Shown here: in pieces, positions 31,987 through 39,615 of the stretch
Layout of the letters: every line of letters starts with the position of its first letter
How positions within the stretch are numbered: the first letter of the stretch is position 1
Origin: Cupriavidus malaysiensis
GTDB taxonomy: Bacteria > Pseudomonadota > Gammaproteobacteria > Burkholderiales > Burkholderiaceae
Assembly: GCF_001854325.1 (NCBI RefSeq)
Contig: NZ_CP017755.1
Coordinates: 558,001 to 622,000, forward strand
Direction: 5' to 3'
DNA length: 64,000 bases
Program-made: the position numbers and the translations under genes
Notes under the pieces: model-generated
What the model saw: the letters and a program-made list of their open reading frames with translations, nothing else
Databases searched by the model: none
Told to the model about the DNA's origin: nothing

Positions 31987-34017
31987 TCAGCGGCGCCGTC
32001 CCGCCAGCCGCCGGACCGTGGCCACCATCGCGTCGACCTCGTCGCAGGTGTTGTAGAACGCCAGCGAGGGCCGCACCGTGGCTTCCAGGCCGAAGCGGCG
32101 CAGGATCGGCTGGGCGCAGTGGTGGCCGGAGCGCACCGCGATGCCGTCTTCGTTGAGCGCGCGGCCGACCTCCTCGGTGGTGTAGCCGTGCAGCACGAAG
32201 GACAGCACGCTGGCCTTGTCGCGCGCGGTGCCGACCAGGCGTACGCCGGGCACCGGGGCCAGCACGCTGGTGGCGTAGGCCAGCAGTTCGTGCTCGTAGT
32301 GCGCGATGCGCTCGATGCCGAGACGCGACACGTAGTCGAGCGCCGCGCCCAGGCCGACTGCATCGGCGATGTTGCCGGTGCCGGCCTCGAAGCGCGCCGG
32401 CGGCGGCTGGAACACCGTGCGCTCGAAGGTGACGTCGGCGATCATGTTGCCGCCGCCTTGCCAGGGCGGCATGCCTTCGAGGACCGCGCGCTTGCCGTAG
32501 ACCACGCCGATGCCGGTCGGGCCGTAGATCTTGTGGCCCGAGAAGACGAAGAAGTCGGCGTCCAGCGCCTGCACGTCGACCCGCAGGTGCGAGATCGACT
32601 GCGCGCCGTCGACCAGGGCCAGCGCGCCGGCGCGGTGGGCCAGCTCCACGATCTCCGCCACCGGCACCACGGTGCCGAGCGCGTTCGAGACCTGCGTCAC
32701 CGATACCAGCCGCGTGCGCGGGCCGAGCAGCTTGCGGTACGCATCCAGCAGGACCTGGCCGCTGTCGTCCACCGGGATCACGCGCAGCACGGCGCCCTTG
32801 CGCGCGGCCAGCTGCTGCCACGGCACGATGTTGGCGTGGTGCTCCAGGTGCGAGACGATGATCTCGTCGCCGGCGCCGATGTTCTGCTCGCCCCAGGAGT
32901 TGGCGATCAGGTTGATCGCTTCGGTGGTGCCGCGCACGAAGATGATCTCCTCGGGCGAGGCGGCGCCGATGAAGCCCCGCACCGTTTCACGCGCGTGTTC
33001 GTAGGCATCGGTGGCGCGGCCGGCCAGCGCATGGGCCGCGCGGTGGATGTTGGAGTTCTCGTGCGCGTAGAAGTAGGCCAGGCGGTCGATCACCGCCTGC
33101 GGCTTGTGCGTGGTGGCGGCGTTGTCGAACCACACCAGCGGCTTGCCGTTGACGCGTTCGGCCAGGATGGGGAAGTCGCGCCGCACGGCCTCGATGTCGA
33201 ACGGCGGGCGCGCCGGCGCGAACGGTGTGCCGCGCCGCGCTTCGCGCGGGTGCGCGGCGGCGCGTGCCTCTTCCAGCGCGTAGTGGGCGTGCGGGCCGTG
33301 GCCCGCGGCCGGCGCCGCGGACGGTTCGAAGCGCCGCAGCGGCAGCAGGTCGCGCAGCGCGTGCTCGTCCGGCAGGCCGAAGGCGCGCGGGTCGACGGTG
33401 GTGCCCGGCAAGGTGGCCGGCGCGGTCGTTGCAGGCCCGCGGGCGGCGTGGTCGAGGAAGTAGTAGGGCGAGGGCGTGGCTGGCGTCGCGGCGGTGGCGC
33501 CCAGGCCGTCGGCCTCGGGCACGCCGAGCGCGGTGCCGCCGGCACGCGGCTCCAGCGCCGGCGCGATCGCCACCACGTTGTCGGGCAGGCCGTTCTGCGC
33601 CGTGCCGTGCGGCACCAGCGCGGGGGCGCGGTTGCCCAGCGACAGCACGTGCGTGGGGGCGCCCGGCAGCAGGTTGGCGCCGGGCACGCGGCCCTGCAGC
33701 GCGTCCTGCGGCGGCAGGCCGGGCACGCCGGTGCCACTGCCGCCCGGCCCGGCCAGCGGCGAGCCGGCGGGGGCCGGGTTGCTGAGCGAGGACAGCAGCG
33801 GCGCGGCCGCCGGCAGCGCCGAGGGCAGGCCGCCCACCGCGCCGCTGCCGGCGTTCACTTCGGGCGCGGCGGCGTGGCCGGGCAGCGCGCGGAAGAACCC
33901 GGCCGCCAGCCGTGCCAGCGTGGCGGGGTCGGGCAGGCCGGCCGGCAGCGTGGCTGCCGGCACCTCCGGCAGCGCGCCGCCCGCGGCGGCATTACCGGTA
34001 GGTGTCTGCATAGTCAT
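31987..34017 (-). CDS. family 2A encapsulin cargo: cysteine desulfurase (SufS/CsdA-type)
   Basis: 676 aa from ATG 34017 (ATG 34011 is also possible). Residues 1-272 are Pro/Ala/Gly-rich and look disordered, with short conserved-looking islands (PATLARLAAGFFRALPG, PYYFLDH, DPRAFGLPDEHALRDLLPL), the expected encapsulation region. Residues 273-676 are a type II cysteine desulfurase: His393/394 in HLEHHANIVPW, PLP Lys496 in SGHKIYGPTG, and catalytic Cys634 in RSGHHCAQP. It removes sulfur from cysteine inside the shell. Its start lies inside the shell gene (about 26-bp overlap), giving coupled translation. Confidence 0.92.
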   Translation of the reverse strand: MTMQTPTGNAAAGGALPEVPAATLPAGLPDPATLARLAAGFFRALPGHAAAPEVNAGSGAVGGLPSALPAAAPLLSSLSNPAPAGSPLAGPGGSGTGVPGLPPQDALQGRVPGANLLPGAPTHVLSLGNRAPALVPHGTAQNGLPDNVVAIAPALEPRAGGTALGVPEADGLGATAATPATPSPYYFLDHAARGPATTAPATLPGTTVDPRAFGLPDEHALRDLLPLRRFEPSAAPAAGHGPHAHYALEEARAAAHPREARRGTPFAPARPPFDIEAVRRDFPILAERVNGKPLVWFDNAATTHKPQAVIDRLAYFYAHENSNIHRAAHALAGRATDAYEHARETVRGFIGAASPEEIIFVRGTTEAINLIANSWGEQNIGAGDEIIVSHLEHHANIVPWQQLAARKGAVLRVIPVDDSGQVLLDAYRKLLGPRTRLVSVTQVSNALGTVVPVAEIVELAHRAGALALVDGAQSISHLRVDVQALDADFFVFSGHKIYGPTGIGVVYGKRAVLEGMPPWQGGGNMIADVTFERTVFQPPPARFEAGTGNIADAVGLGAALDYVSRLGIERIAHYEHELLAYATSVLAPVPGVRLVGTARDKASVLSFVLHGYTTEEVGRALNEDGIAVRSGHHCAQPILRRFGLEATVRPSLAFYNTCDEVDAMVATVRRLAGRRR

Positions 34018-34924
34018 GGTACTTGCCGATCTCCACGTCATCGAGCACGGCCAGCGCGTCGGGCGAGTGCACCGCCAGCGAGCAGTACAGCGAGATCAGG
34101 TAGGACGCGATGGCCTGGTTGTTGATGCCCATGAAGCGCACCGACAGGCCCGGGCCCTGCTCGCCGGCCACGCCGGGCTGGTACAGGCCGACCACGCCCT
34201 GGCGCTTGTCGCCCACGCGCAGCAGCAGGATCTTGGTCTTGCCGTCGGCCACCGGCACCTTGTCGGACGGGATCAGCGGGATGCCGCGCCAGGTGATGAA
34301 CTGCGAGCCGAACAGGCTGACCGTGGGCGGCGGCACGCCGCGCCGCGTGCATTCGCGGCCGAAGGCGGCGATCGCCAGCGGGTGGGTGAGGAAGAAGGCG
34401 GGCTCCTTCCACACCTTGCTCAGCAGTTCGTCCATGTCGTCGGGCGTGGGCGCGCCGGTGAGCGGGAAGATGCGCTGGCTGTCGTCGACGTTGGCCAGCA
34501 GGCCGTAGTCGGCATTGTTGATGAGCTGGCTTTCCTGCAGCTCCTTGATGGTCTCGATGGTGAGCCGCAGCTGCTCCTTGATCTGGTCGTGCGGGCTGCT
34601 GTAGAGGTCGGAGATGCGGGTGTGCACGTCCAGCACGGTGCTGACCGCGTTGAGGAAGTACTCGCGCGGCTGCTCTTCGTAGGGCACGAAGGTGGTCGGC
34701 AGCACGCCCTCGTCCTCGCGCGCGGTGCAGGTGGCCTGCACGGCTTCCGGATCCTTGACGCGGTTCAGGCGGTAGATGCCGGCTTCCACCGGGACCCACT
34801 GCAGCAGGTGCGTGAGCCAGCGCGGCGTGATGGTGGAAAGCTGCGGGACGGTCTTGGTGGCATTGGCAAGTTGCCTTGCGGCGTTGTCGCCGAGCGCCGT
34901 CTGGCCGCTCACTTGTGTCGACAT
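33992..34924 (-). CDS. family 2A encapsulin nanocompartment shell protein
   Basis: 310 aa, the usual size of the shell protein without a cyclic-nucleotide-binding domain (family 2A). Distinctive segments are TPRWLTHLLQWVPVEAGIYRLNRV, REDEGVLPTTFVPYEEQPREY, FGSQFITWRGIPLIPSDK and VRFMGINNQAIASYLISLYCSLAV. It adopts the HK97 phage-capsid fold and self-assembles into a protein cage. GGAG lies six bases before ATG 34924. Identity is supported by the cysteine desulfurase cargo directly downstream. In cyanobacterial relatives (SrpI) the cage rises on sulfur starvation and stores sulfur. Confidence 0.93.
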   Translation of the reverse strand: MSTQVSGQTALGDNAARQLANATKTVPQLSTITPRWLTHLLQWVPVEAGIYRLNRVKDPEAVQATCTAREDEGVLPTTFVPYEEQPREYFLNAVSTVLDVHTRISDLYSSPHDQIKEQLRLTIETIKELQESQLINNADYGLLANVDDSQRIFPLTGAPTPDDMDELLSKVWKEPAFFLTHPLAIAAFGRECTRRGVPPPTVSLFGSQFITWRGIPLIPSDKVPVADGKTKILLLRVGDKRQGVVGLYQPGVAGEQGPGLSVRFMGINNQAIASYLISLYCSLAVHSPDALAVLDDVEIGKYHDYADTYR

Positions 34925-35008
34925 GGGAGACTCCGGTGGCTTAGAAGAAGAACACAGATGCTTATGACGAAACGGATTATCGGGAGCGCGCCGCGGCGGC
35001 TCAACATG

Positions 35009-35020
35009 CTATAGCCATCA
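35009..35020 (-). promoter_or_regulatory. shared 12-mer upstream of the shell gene
   Basis: On the minus strand this reads TGATGGCTATAG. The identical 12-mer lies before the rhodanese gene at 36912-36923, in the same orientation. It is AT-rich against the background and is a candidate operator or promoter of the encapsulin genes. Further down, CATAAGC (34972-34966) is a weak match to the start of the LysR-type element described elsewhere. Confidence 0.5.
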
Positions 35021-35053
35021 AGCGGGCGCTCGCGGAGGGGGGCGCCGCCGCGC

Positions 35054-35278
35054 TCAGGACAGCAGCGCGGCGCCGGGCAGCAGTGTCGCGATGGGCACGT
35101 GCAGGGCGCGCGCCAGCTTCTCCGCGGTGACGATGGATGCGATCACGGTGCCGCGCTCGATCTCGCCCACGTAGGAGCGGTTGAGCCCGGCGCGCTCGGC
35201 CAGCTGTTCCTGCGACCACGCGTGGGTCTCGCGCAGGCGGCGCACCCGGGCGCCGAAGTCGCGGATCAGCGCACTCAT
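35054..35278 (-). CDS. XRE family HTH regulator in the encapsulin operon
   Basis: 74 aa, essentially one Cro/CI-type HTH: VRRLRETHAWSQEQLAERAGLNRSYVGEIERG. Its ATG overlaps the TGA of the serine acetyltransferase gene, so it is translated with it. It has no sensor domain and may regulate the local operon or act as an accessory DNA-binding partner. The repeated 12-mer at 35009 and 36912 is a possible binding site. Confidence 0.85.
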   Translation of the reverse strand: MSALIRDFGARVRRLRETHAWSQEQLAERAGLNRSYVGEIERGTVIASIVTAEKLARALHVPIATLLPGAALLS

Positions 35279-36273
35279 GGCGAGGGCCCCGCCAGTGCTC
35301 CGGCCGCGTTGCCGAGGGTATGCGCGGCCGCGCCATCGCCGCTGCCGTGCCGCGCTTCATGGCGAGTTTCGTGGCGCGTTTCGTGGCGCGACACCGCCTG
35401 CGTCACGTGCGCGCCGGCCGGCACGTTCTCGGTCAGCCACACATTGCCGCCGATCACCGCGCCGCGGCCGAGCGTGACGCGTCCGAGGATGGTGGCGCCG
35501 GCATAGATGACCACATCGTCCTCGACGATGGGATGGCGCGGGTAGCCCTTCTCCAGGTGCCCGGCGGCGTCGCGCGGGAAGCGCTTGGCACCCAGCGTCA
35601 CCGCCTGGTAGACCCGCACGCGGTCGCCGATCACGGCGGTCTCGCCGATCACCACGCCGGTGCCATGGTCGATGAAGAAGCCCGCGCCGATGCGGGCGCC
35701 GGGATGGATGTCGATGCCGGTGGCCGCATGCGCCAGCTCCGACAGGATGCGTGCCAGCAGCGGCAGCCCGAGCCCGTACAGTTCGTGCGCGATGCGGTGG
35801 TGGATCATGGCGAGGATGCCCGGGTAGCACAGCAGTACCTCGTCCACGCTGCCCGCGGCGGGGTCGCCGTGGTAGGCGGCCAGCACATCGCTGTCGAGCA
35901 GCACGCGGATGGCCGGCAGCCGGCCGGCGAACGCGTGCACCGCCGCGACCGCGCGCGCTTCGATGCCGGCCGGGTCGGCGTTGTCGTGGCGCGCCTTGTG
36001 GTGCAGCTCCAGGCGGGCCTGCGCCAGCAGGCCGTGCAGCGCGGCGTCGAGCGCATGGCCGACGTAGAAGTTCTCGGTCTGCTGGCGCAGGTCGGGCGGG
36101 CCCAGCCGCATCGGGAACAGCACCCCCTTCAGGGTGTCGATGATGTGGGACAGCGTCTCGCGCGCCGGCAGCTCACGCCCGCCGGGTTCCAGCGAGCGCC
36201 GCTGCGCCTCGCGCCAGCGCTGGCGCAGATCCTGCAGGTCGTCGACCACCTTGGCCACATCGAACACCGTCAC
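35275..36273 (-). CDS. epsC: serine O-acetyltransferase EpsC
   Basis: 332 aa from GTG 36273, with GGAGG upstream. A helical N-terminal domain (LSHIIDTLKGVLFPMRL) is followed by left-handed beta-helix hexapeptides (IHPGARIGAGFFIDHGTGVVIGETAVIGD, VTLGAKRF) and VIYAGATILGRVTLGRGAVIGGNVW. It makes O-acetylserine, the precursor of cysteine and the effector of CysB-type regulators. EpsC proteins lack the CysE tail that binds cysteine synthase. Its place in the encapsulin operon ties cysteine synthesis to cysteine desulfuration. Confidence 0.9.
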   Translation of the reverse strand: MTVFDVAKVVDDLQDLRQRWREAQRRSLEPGGRELPARETLSHIIDTLKGVLFPMRLGPPDLRQQTENFYVGHALDAALHGLLAQARLELHHKARHDNADPAGIEARAVAAVHAFAGRLPAIRVLLDSDVLAAYHGDPAAGSVDEVLLCYPGILAMIHHRIAHELYGLGLPLLARILSELAHAATGIDIHPGARIGAGFFIDHGTGVVIGETAVIGDRVRVYQAVTLGAKRFPRDAAGHLEKGYPRHPIVEDDVVIYAGATILGRVTLGRGAVIGGNVWLTENVPAGAHVTQAVSRHETRHETRHEARHGSGDGAAAHTLGNAAGALAGPSP

Positions 36274-36320
36274 AGCACTTCCTCCGTCTGGTTGGTCCTT
36301 GCGTCGATTCCTGCGATGCC

Positions 36321-36356
36321 TGCTGCGGTGCTTACTGCAGTGTTTACTGCGGTGCC
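36321..36356. repeat. three imperfect 12-bp repeats
   Basis: TGCTGCGGTGCT, TACTGCAGTGTT and TACTGCGGTGCC follow each other in the 127-bp gap between rhodanese and epsC. The gap probably stays within one transcript. Confidence 0.5.
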
Positions 36357-36400
36357 GCCACCGCTGCGGCCGCCGCGCCAGCCGGCGCGGCCGGGCAGGC

Positions 36401-36868
36401 TCAGTCCTGCAGCCAGGGCAGGCGGTGGAAGCGCCAGCCGTTGCGGGTGCCGCGCTGGCCGGCCTCGTCGAGGTCGCCCTCGAAGCCTTCCAGCACGTTG
36501 AAGACCTGTGTGAAGCCGGCCTTGGCCGCGGCCTCGGCGGCCAGCGCGGAGCGCTTGCCGCTGCGGCACAGCAGCACGATCGCGGCCTCCTTGCCGGTCT
36601 TGGCTTCCAGTTCGCGCACGAAGCGCGGGTTGCGCGTCAGGCTGGTGCCGCTGGCCCAGGCCACGTGCAGGGTGCCGGGCACCTGCCCGACGAATTTGCG
36701 TTCCTCCGCCGAGCGGACGTCCACCAGCACCGCCTCGCCGGCGCTGTGCAGCGCCCACGCCTGTTGCGGCGTGACGCTGCCGGCATAGGGCAGGCCGGCG
36801 GCCGCGCCGGCGCGGCGTGCCGCTTCGAGGTCGGCGTGCAAGGGCTTGTCGAGAAGTTCGGCCGTCAT
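36401..36868 (-). CDS. rhodanese-like domain protein
   Basis: 155 aa. AAGGAG precedes ATG 36868. A single rhodanese domain has VLVDVRSAEERKFVG and the active loop CRSGKRS with catalytic Cys101. It would carry persulfide sulfur, for example accepting it from the cysteine desulfurase. First gene of the encapsulin operon (rhodanese, epsC, XRE, shell, cargo), an arrangement known for family 2A systems. Confidence 0.9.
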   Translation of the reverse strand: MTAELLDKPLHADLEAARRAGAAAGLPYAGSVTPQQAWALHSAGEAVLVDVRSAEERKFVGQVPGTLHVAWASGTSLTRNPRFVRELEAKTGKEAAIVLLCRSGKRSALAAEAAAKAGFTQVFNVLEGFEGDLDEAGQRGTRNGWRFHRLPWLQD

Positions 36869-36911
36869 GGGGGTCTCCTTGGTTGGCGGCGGCGCCGGGG
36901 GGCATTGCCGT

Positions 36912-36923
36912 CTATAGCCATCA
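36912..36923 (-). promoter_or_regulatory. shared 12-mer upstream of the rhodanese gene
   Basis: TGATGGCTATAG on the minus strand, 44 bp before the rhodanese start; identical copy at 35009-35020 before the shell gene. The TATAGA it runs into could be a -10. Upstream is the only AT-rich part of the divergent gap (AAAAGCGAACCAATAAAAAC, 36951-36970). Confidence 0.5.
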
Positions 36924-37147
36924 GGAGCCCACTATGCGGGGGCGGCCGGCAAAAGCGAACCAATAAAAACGGCTATCGACATGCGCCGCCGGACGCCGGC
37001 GTCACATGCGCAGGGACACCGTGGCGCCGCAGCGCGCCAGCGGCCGGGCTGCCGGATCGCCGGGGAAGGCGCAGGCGATCCGCAGGCGTGCCCGTGCGGT
37101 GCGCCGGCATCCCCGTGCGCCTCGGCTGTGCCGCCGGGCGGCATCCC

Positions 37148-37239
37148 GAACGAAGCAATACGCATATCCATCACCTGTGGCGGCGCATAAGCAAGCACGG
37201 AATGCTTCGTTCCGCCGAGGCCGGCCGCGCGTCTAAGCT
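37148..37239 (+). promoter_or_regulatory. LysR-type element and promoter of the hyuAB operon
   Basis: The element at 37185-37211 has the pattern GCAT-N10-GGAA-N3-TTCGTT and ends 21 bp before CTAAGCTGGCC (37233-37243), probably containing the -10. An inverted partner, GAACGAAGCA (37148-37157), pairs with TGCTTCGTTC (37203-37212). It fits a LysR binding region of two half-sites. The rest of the 578-bp gap between rhodanese and hyuA (36869-37446), including a leader of about 200 nt, has no gene. Confidence 0.65.
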
Positions 37240-37446
37240 GGCCCGGCTTCCTGCGCGGCGCGGCGGCTCGCCACCGTGTCCGCCGGCAGGGCGCCGCCGT
37301 CTCGTCGTTCCCCTCTGCAAGGCGCGTCGCGTGCCTCCGTGCGGTCTCGCCGGGGCGCCGGCGCTTTCCGCTGTCGCGGTCCCGGTCGAGTGCGCGGCCC
37401 CGCCGTGCCCGCGCGCAGGCCCATCCTTCCCATCACACTCTGCGAC

Positions 37447-39615
37447 ATGCACGCACAAGATTCCCTGCCGGACGGCGCCGGCATCCGGCTGGCCGTCGAC
37501 GTCGGCGGCACTTTCACCGATACCGTGCTGCTGGCCGGCGCGCGCCGCTACACCAGCAAGGTGCTGACCACGCCCGAGGCGCCCGAGAACGGCGTCATCC
37601 AGGGGGTGCAGGAGCTGCTCGCCAGCGCCGGCCTGACGCTGGCCCAGGTCGATCTGTTCATCCTCGGCACCACCCTTGCCACCAATGCGCTGATCGAGCG
37701 CAAGGGCGCCCGCACCGCGCTGATCACCACCGAGGGCTTCCGCGACCTGGTCGAGATCGGATGGGAGGACCGTTTCGCCCAGTACGACATCTTTCTCGAC
37801 AAGCCCGCGCCGCTGGTGCCGCGCTACCTGCGCTTCGGCGTGCCCGAGCGCATCGACGGCAAGGGGCGCACCCTGCTGCCGCTGGACGAGGCGGCGGTGG
37901 CGGCGCTGGTGCCGCAGCTGCTCGAGGCGCAGGTCGAGAGCGTGGCGGTGACGCTGCTGCACGGCTACGCCAATCCCATCCACGAGCAGCGCATCCGCGC
38001 CATCCTGGGCGAGCTGGCGCCGCGGCTGTGGGTGTCGCTGTCTTCCGAGGTGTGCCCGGAGATCCGCGAGTACGAGCGTCTTTCCACCACCTGCGCCAAC
38101 GCCTATGTGCAGCCGCAGGTGGCCGGCTACCTGGAGCGGCTGCGCGCGCGCGTGGCCGCGCTGGGCCTGCGCAGTCCGCTGTTCCTGATGACCTCGGGCG
38201 GCGCCATCACCAATATCGAGGCGGGCATCGCCCAGCCGGTGCGCCTGGTCGAGTCCGGCCCCGCCGGCGGCGCGGTGCTGTCGCGCCGCGTGGCCGAGCA
38301 GTCCGGTATCGCGCGCGCGCTGTCCTTCGACATGGGCGGCACCACCGCCAAGATCTGCTTCATCGACGACTACCAGCCGCAGATCACGCGCAGCTTCGAA
38401 TTCGGCCGCGTGCACCGGCACCTGAAAGGCTCCGGCCTGCCGATCCGCATCCCCGTCATCGAGATGGTGGAGATCGGCGCGGGGGGCGGTTCGGTGGCGC
38501 GCATCGATGCGCTCGGCCGGGTGCAGGTGGGCCCGGACAGCGCCGGCTCGGATCCCGGCCCGGCCAGCTATGGCCTGGGCGGCGCCGAGCCGACCGTGAC
38601 CGACGCCAACGCCGTGCTCGGCGTGCTCGATCCGGCCCGCTTCGCCGCCGGCAAGGTGGCCCTGCAGCCGGAGCTGGCGCGCCGCGCGCTGCAGGCGCGC
38701 ATCGCGCCGGCGCTGGAGGCGGCGCCGGAGTATGCGGCGCTGGCGGTGGCCGAGATCGTCACCGAGAACATGGCCAATGCCGCGCGCGTGCATGCCAGCG
38801 AGCTGGGCAAGACGGTGGAGGACTATACGCTGGTCGCCTTCGGCGGCGCCGCCCCGCTGCACGCGGCGGCGCTGGCGCGGCGCCTCGGCATCCGCCGCGT
38901 GGTGGTGCCGCAGTCGGCCGGGGTCGGCTCGGCGCTGGGCTTCCTGTGGGCGCCGATCGCCTACCAGGCGGTGCGCAGCTTCTACCAGCGCCTCGATGCC
39001 TTCGACGCGGACGCCGCCAATGCGGTGCTCGAACAGCTCGCCGGCAGCGCGCGCGCCATCGTGGCGCAGGCGGCGCCGGGCCAGGCGCTGGCAGTGCAAC
39101 GCCTGGCTTATATGCGCTATGCGGGGCAGGGCCACGAGATTCCGGTGGAGGTGCCGGCCGGCGCGCTCGGCAGCGCCGATGCCCAGGTGCTGGCCGCCGC
39201 CTTCGAGGCGGCCTACGCCGCGCTGTATGCGCGCACGCTGCCCGGCAATCCGGTCGAGGTGATCAGCTGGTCGGTCAACGTCAGCACGGCGGCGCCGCGG
39301 CTGGATGCCGCCGGGACTGCTGCCGCGGCCGGCACGCCGGCGCGCCATGCCGTCGCCCAGGGCGTGCGCGTGGTGGTCGAGGCCGGCAGCGGCGCGGCGC
39401 GCGGGATACCGGTGTACGAGCGTACCGTGCTGCCCCCGGGGGTGGCAGTGGACGGCCCGGCCCTGGTGGTCGAGGACGAGACCACCACGGTGGTGCCGGC
39501 GGGCTTCCGCTTCGTGCTGGACGGCGATGGCCACCTCGTGCTGGACGCCGTGGAAGCGGCGCAGGCGGCGGCCGCCGTGGCCGAGGCAACGGCTGGCGCG
39601 GAGGTGCTGCAATGA
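37447..39615 (+). CDS. hyuA: hydantoinase/oxoprolinase family protein, subunit A
   Basis: 722 aa. ATG 37447 puts the phosphate-binding motif at the N-terminus (RLAVDVGGTFTDTVLL), as in all HyuA proteins. Further blocks are GTTLATNALIERKGARTALITTEGF, MTSGGAITNIEAG, ESGPAGGAVLS, SFDMGGTTAKI and VAFGGAAPLHAAALA. The protein uses ATP to activate a cyclic amide: 5-oxoproline, N-methylhydantoin or a similar ring. Its stop overlaps the hyuB start (ATGA). Next to peptide importers and an aminopeptidase, 5-oxoproline from glutathione breakdown is an attractive substrate. Confidence 0.92.
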   Translation: MHAQDSLPDGAGIRLAVDVGGTFTDTVLLAGARRYTSKVLTTPEAPENGVIQGVQELLASAGLTLAQVDLFILGTTLATNALIERKGARTALITTEGFRDLVEIGWEDRFAQYDIFLDKPAPLVPRYLRFGVPERIDGKGRTLLPLDEAAVAALVPQLLEAQVESVAVTLLHGYANPIHEQRIRAILGELAPRLWVSLSSEVCPEIREYERLSTTCANAYVQPQVAGYLERLRARVAALGLRSPLFLMTSGGAITNIEAGIAQPVRLVESGPAGGAVLSRRVAEQSGIARALSFDMGGTTAKICFIDDYQPQITRSFEFGRVHRHLKGSGLPIRIPVIEMVEIGAGGGSVARIDALGRVQVGPDSAGSDPGPASYGLGGAEPTVTDANAVLGVLDPARFAAGKVALQPELARRALQARIAPALEAAPEYAALAVAEIVTENMANAARVHASELGKTVEDYTLVAFGGAAPLHAAALARRLGIRRVVVPQSAGVGSALGFLWAPIAYQAVRSFYQRLDAFDADAANAVLEQLAGSARAIVAQAAPGQALAVQRLAYMRYAGQGHEIPVEVPAGALGSADAQVLAAAFEAAYAALYARTLPGNPVEVISWSVNVSTAAPRLDAAGTAAAAGTPARHAVAQGVRVVVEAGSGAARGIPVYERTVLPPGVAVDGPALVVEDETTTVVPAGFRFVLDGDGHLVLDAVEAAQAAAAVAEATAGAEVLQ

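Noticed and set aside
31987..34017. Long N-terminal extension of the desulfurase as a frameshift or wrong start
   Set aside because: Codon use and the overlap with the shell gene are consistent, and long disordered leaders are expected in family 2A cargo.
35054..35278. XRE protein as antitoxin of a toxin-antitoxin pair
   Set aside because: No toxin-like gene adjoins it; its neighbours are epsC and the encapsulin shell, to which it is translationally tied.
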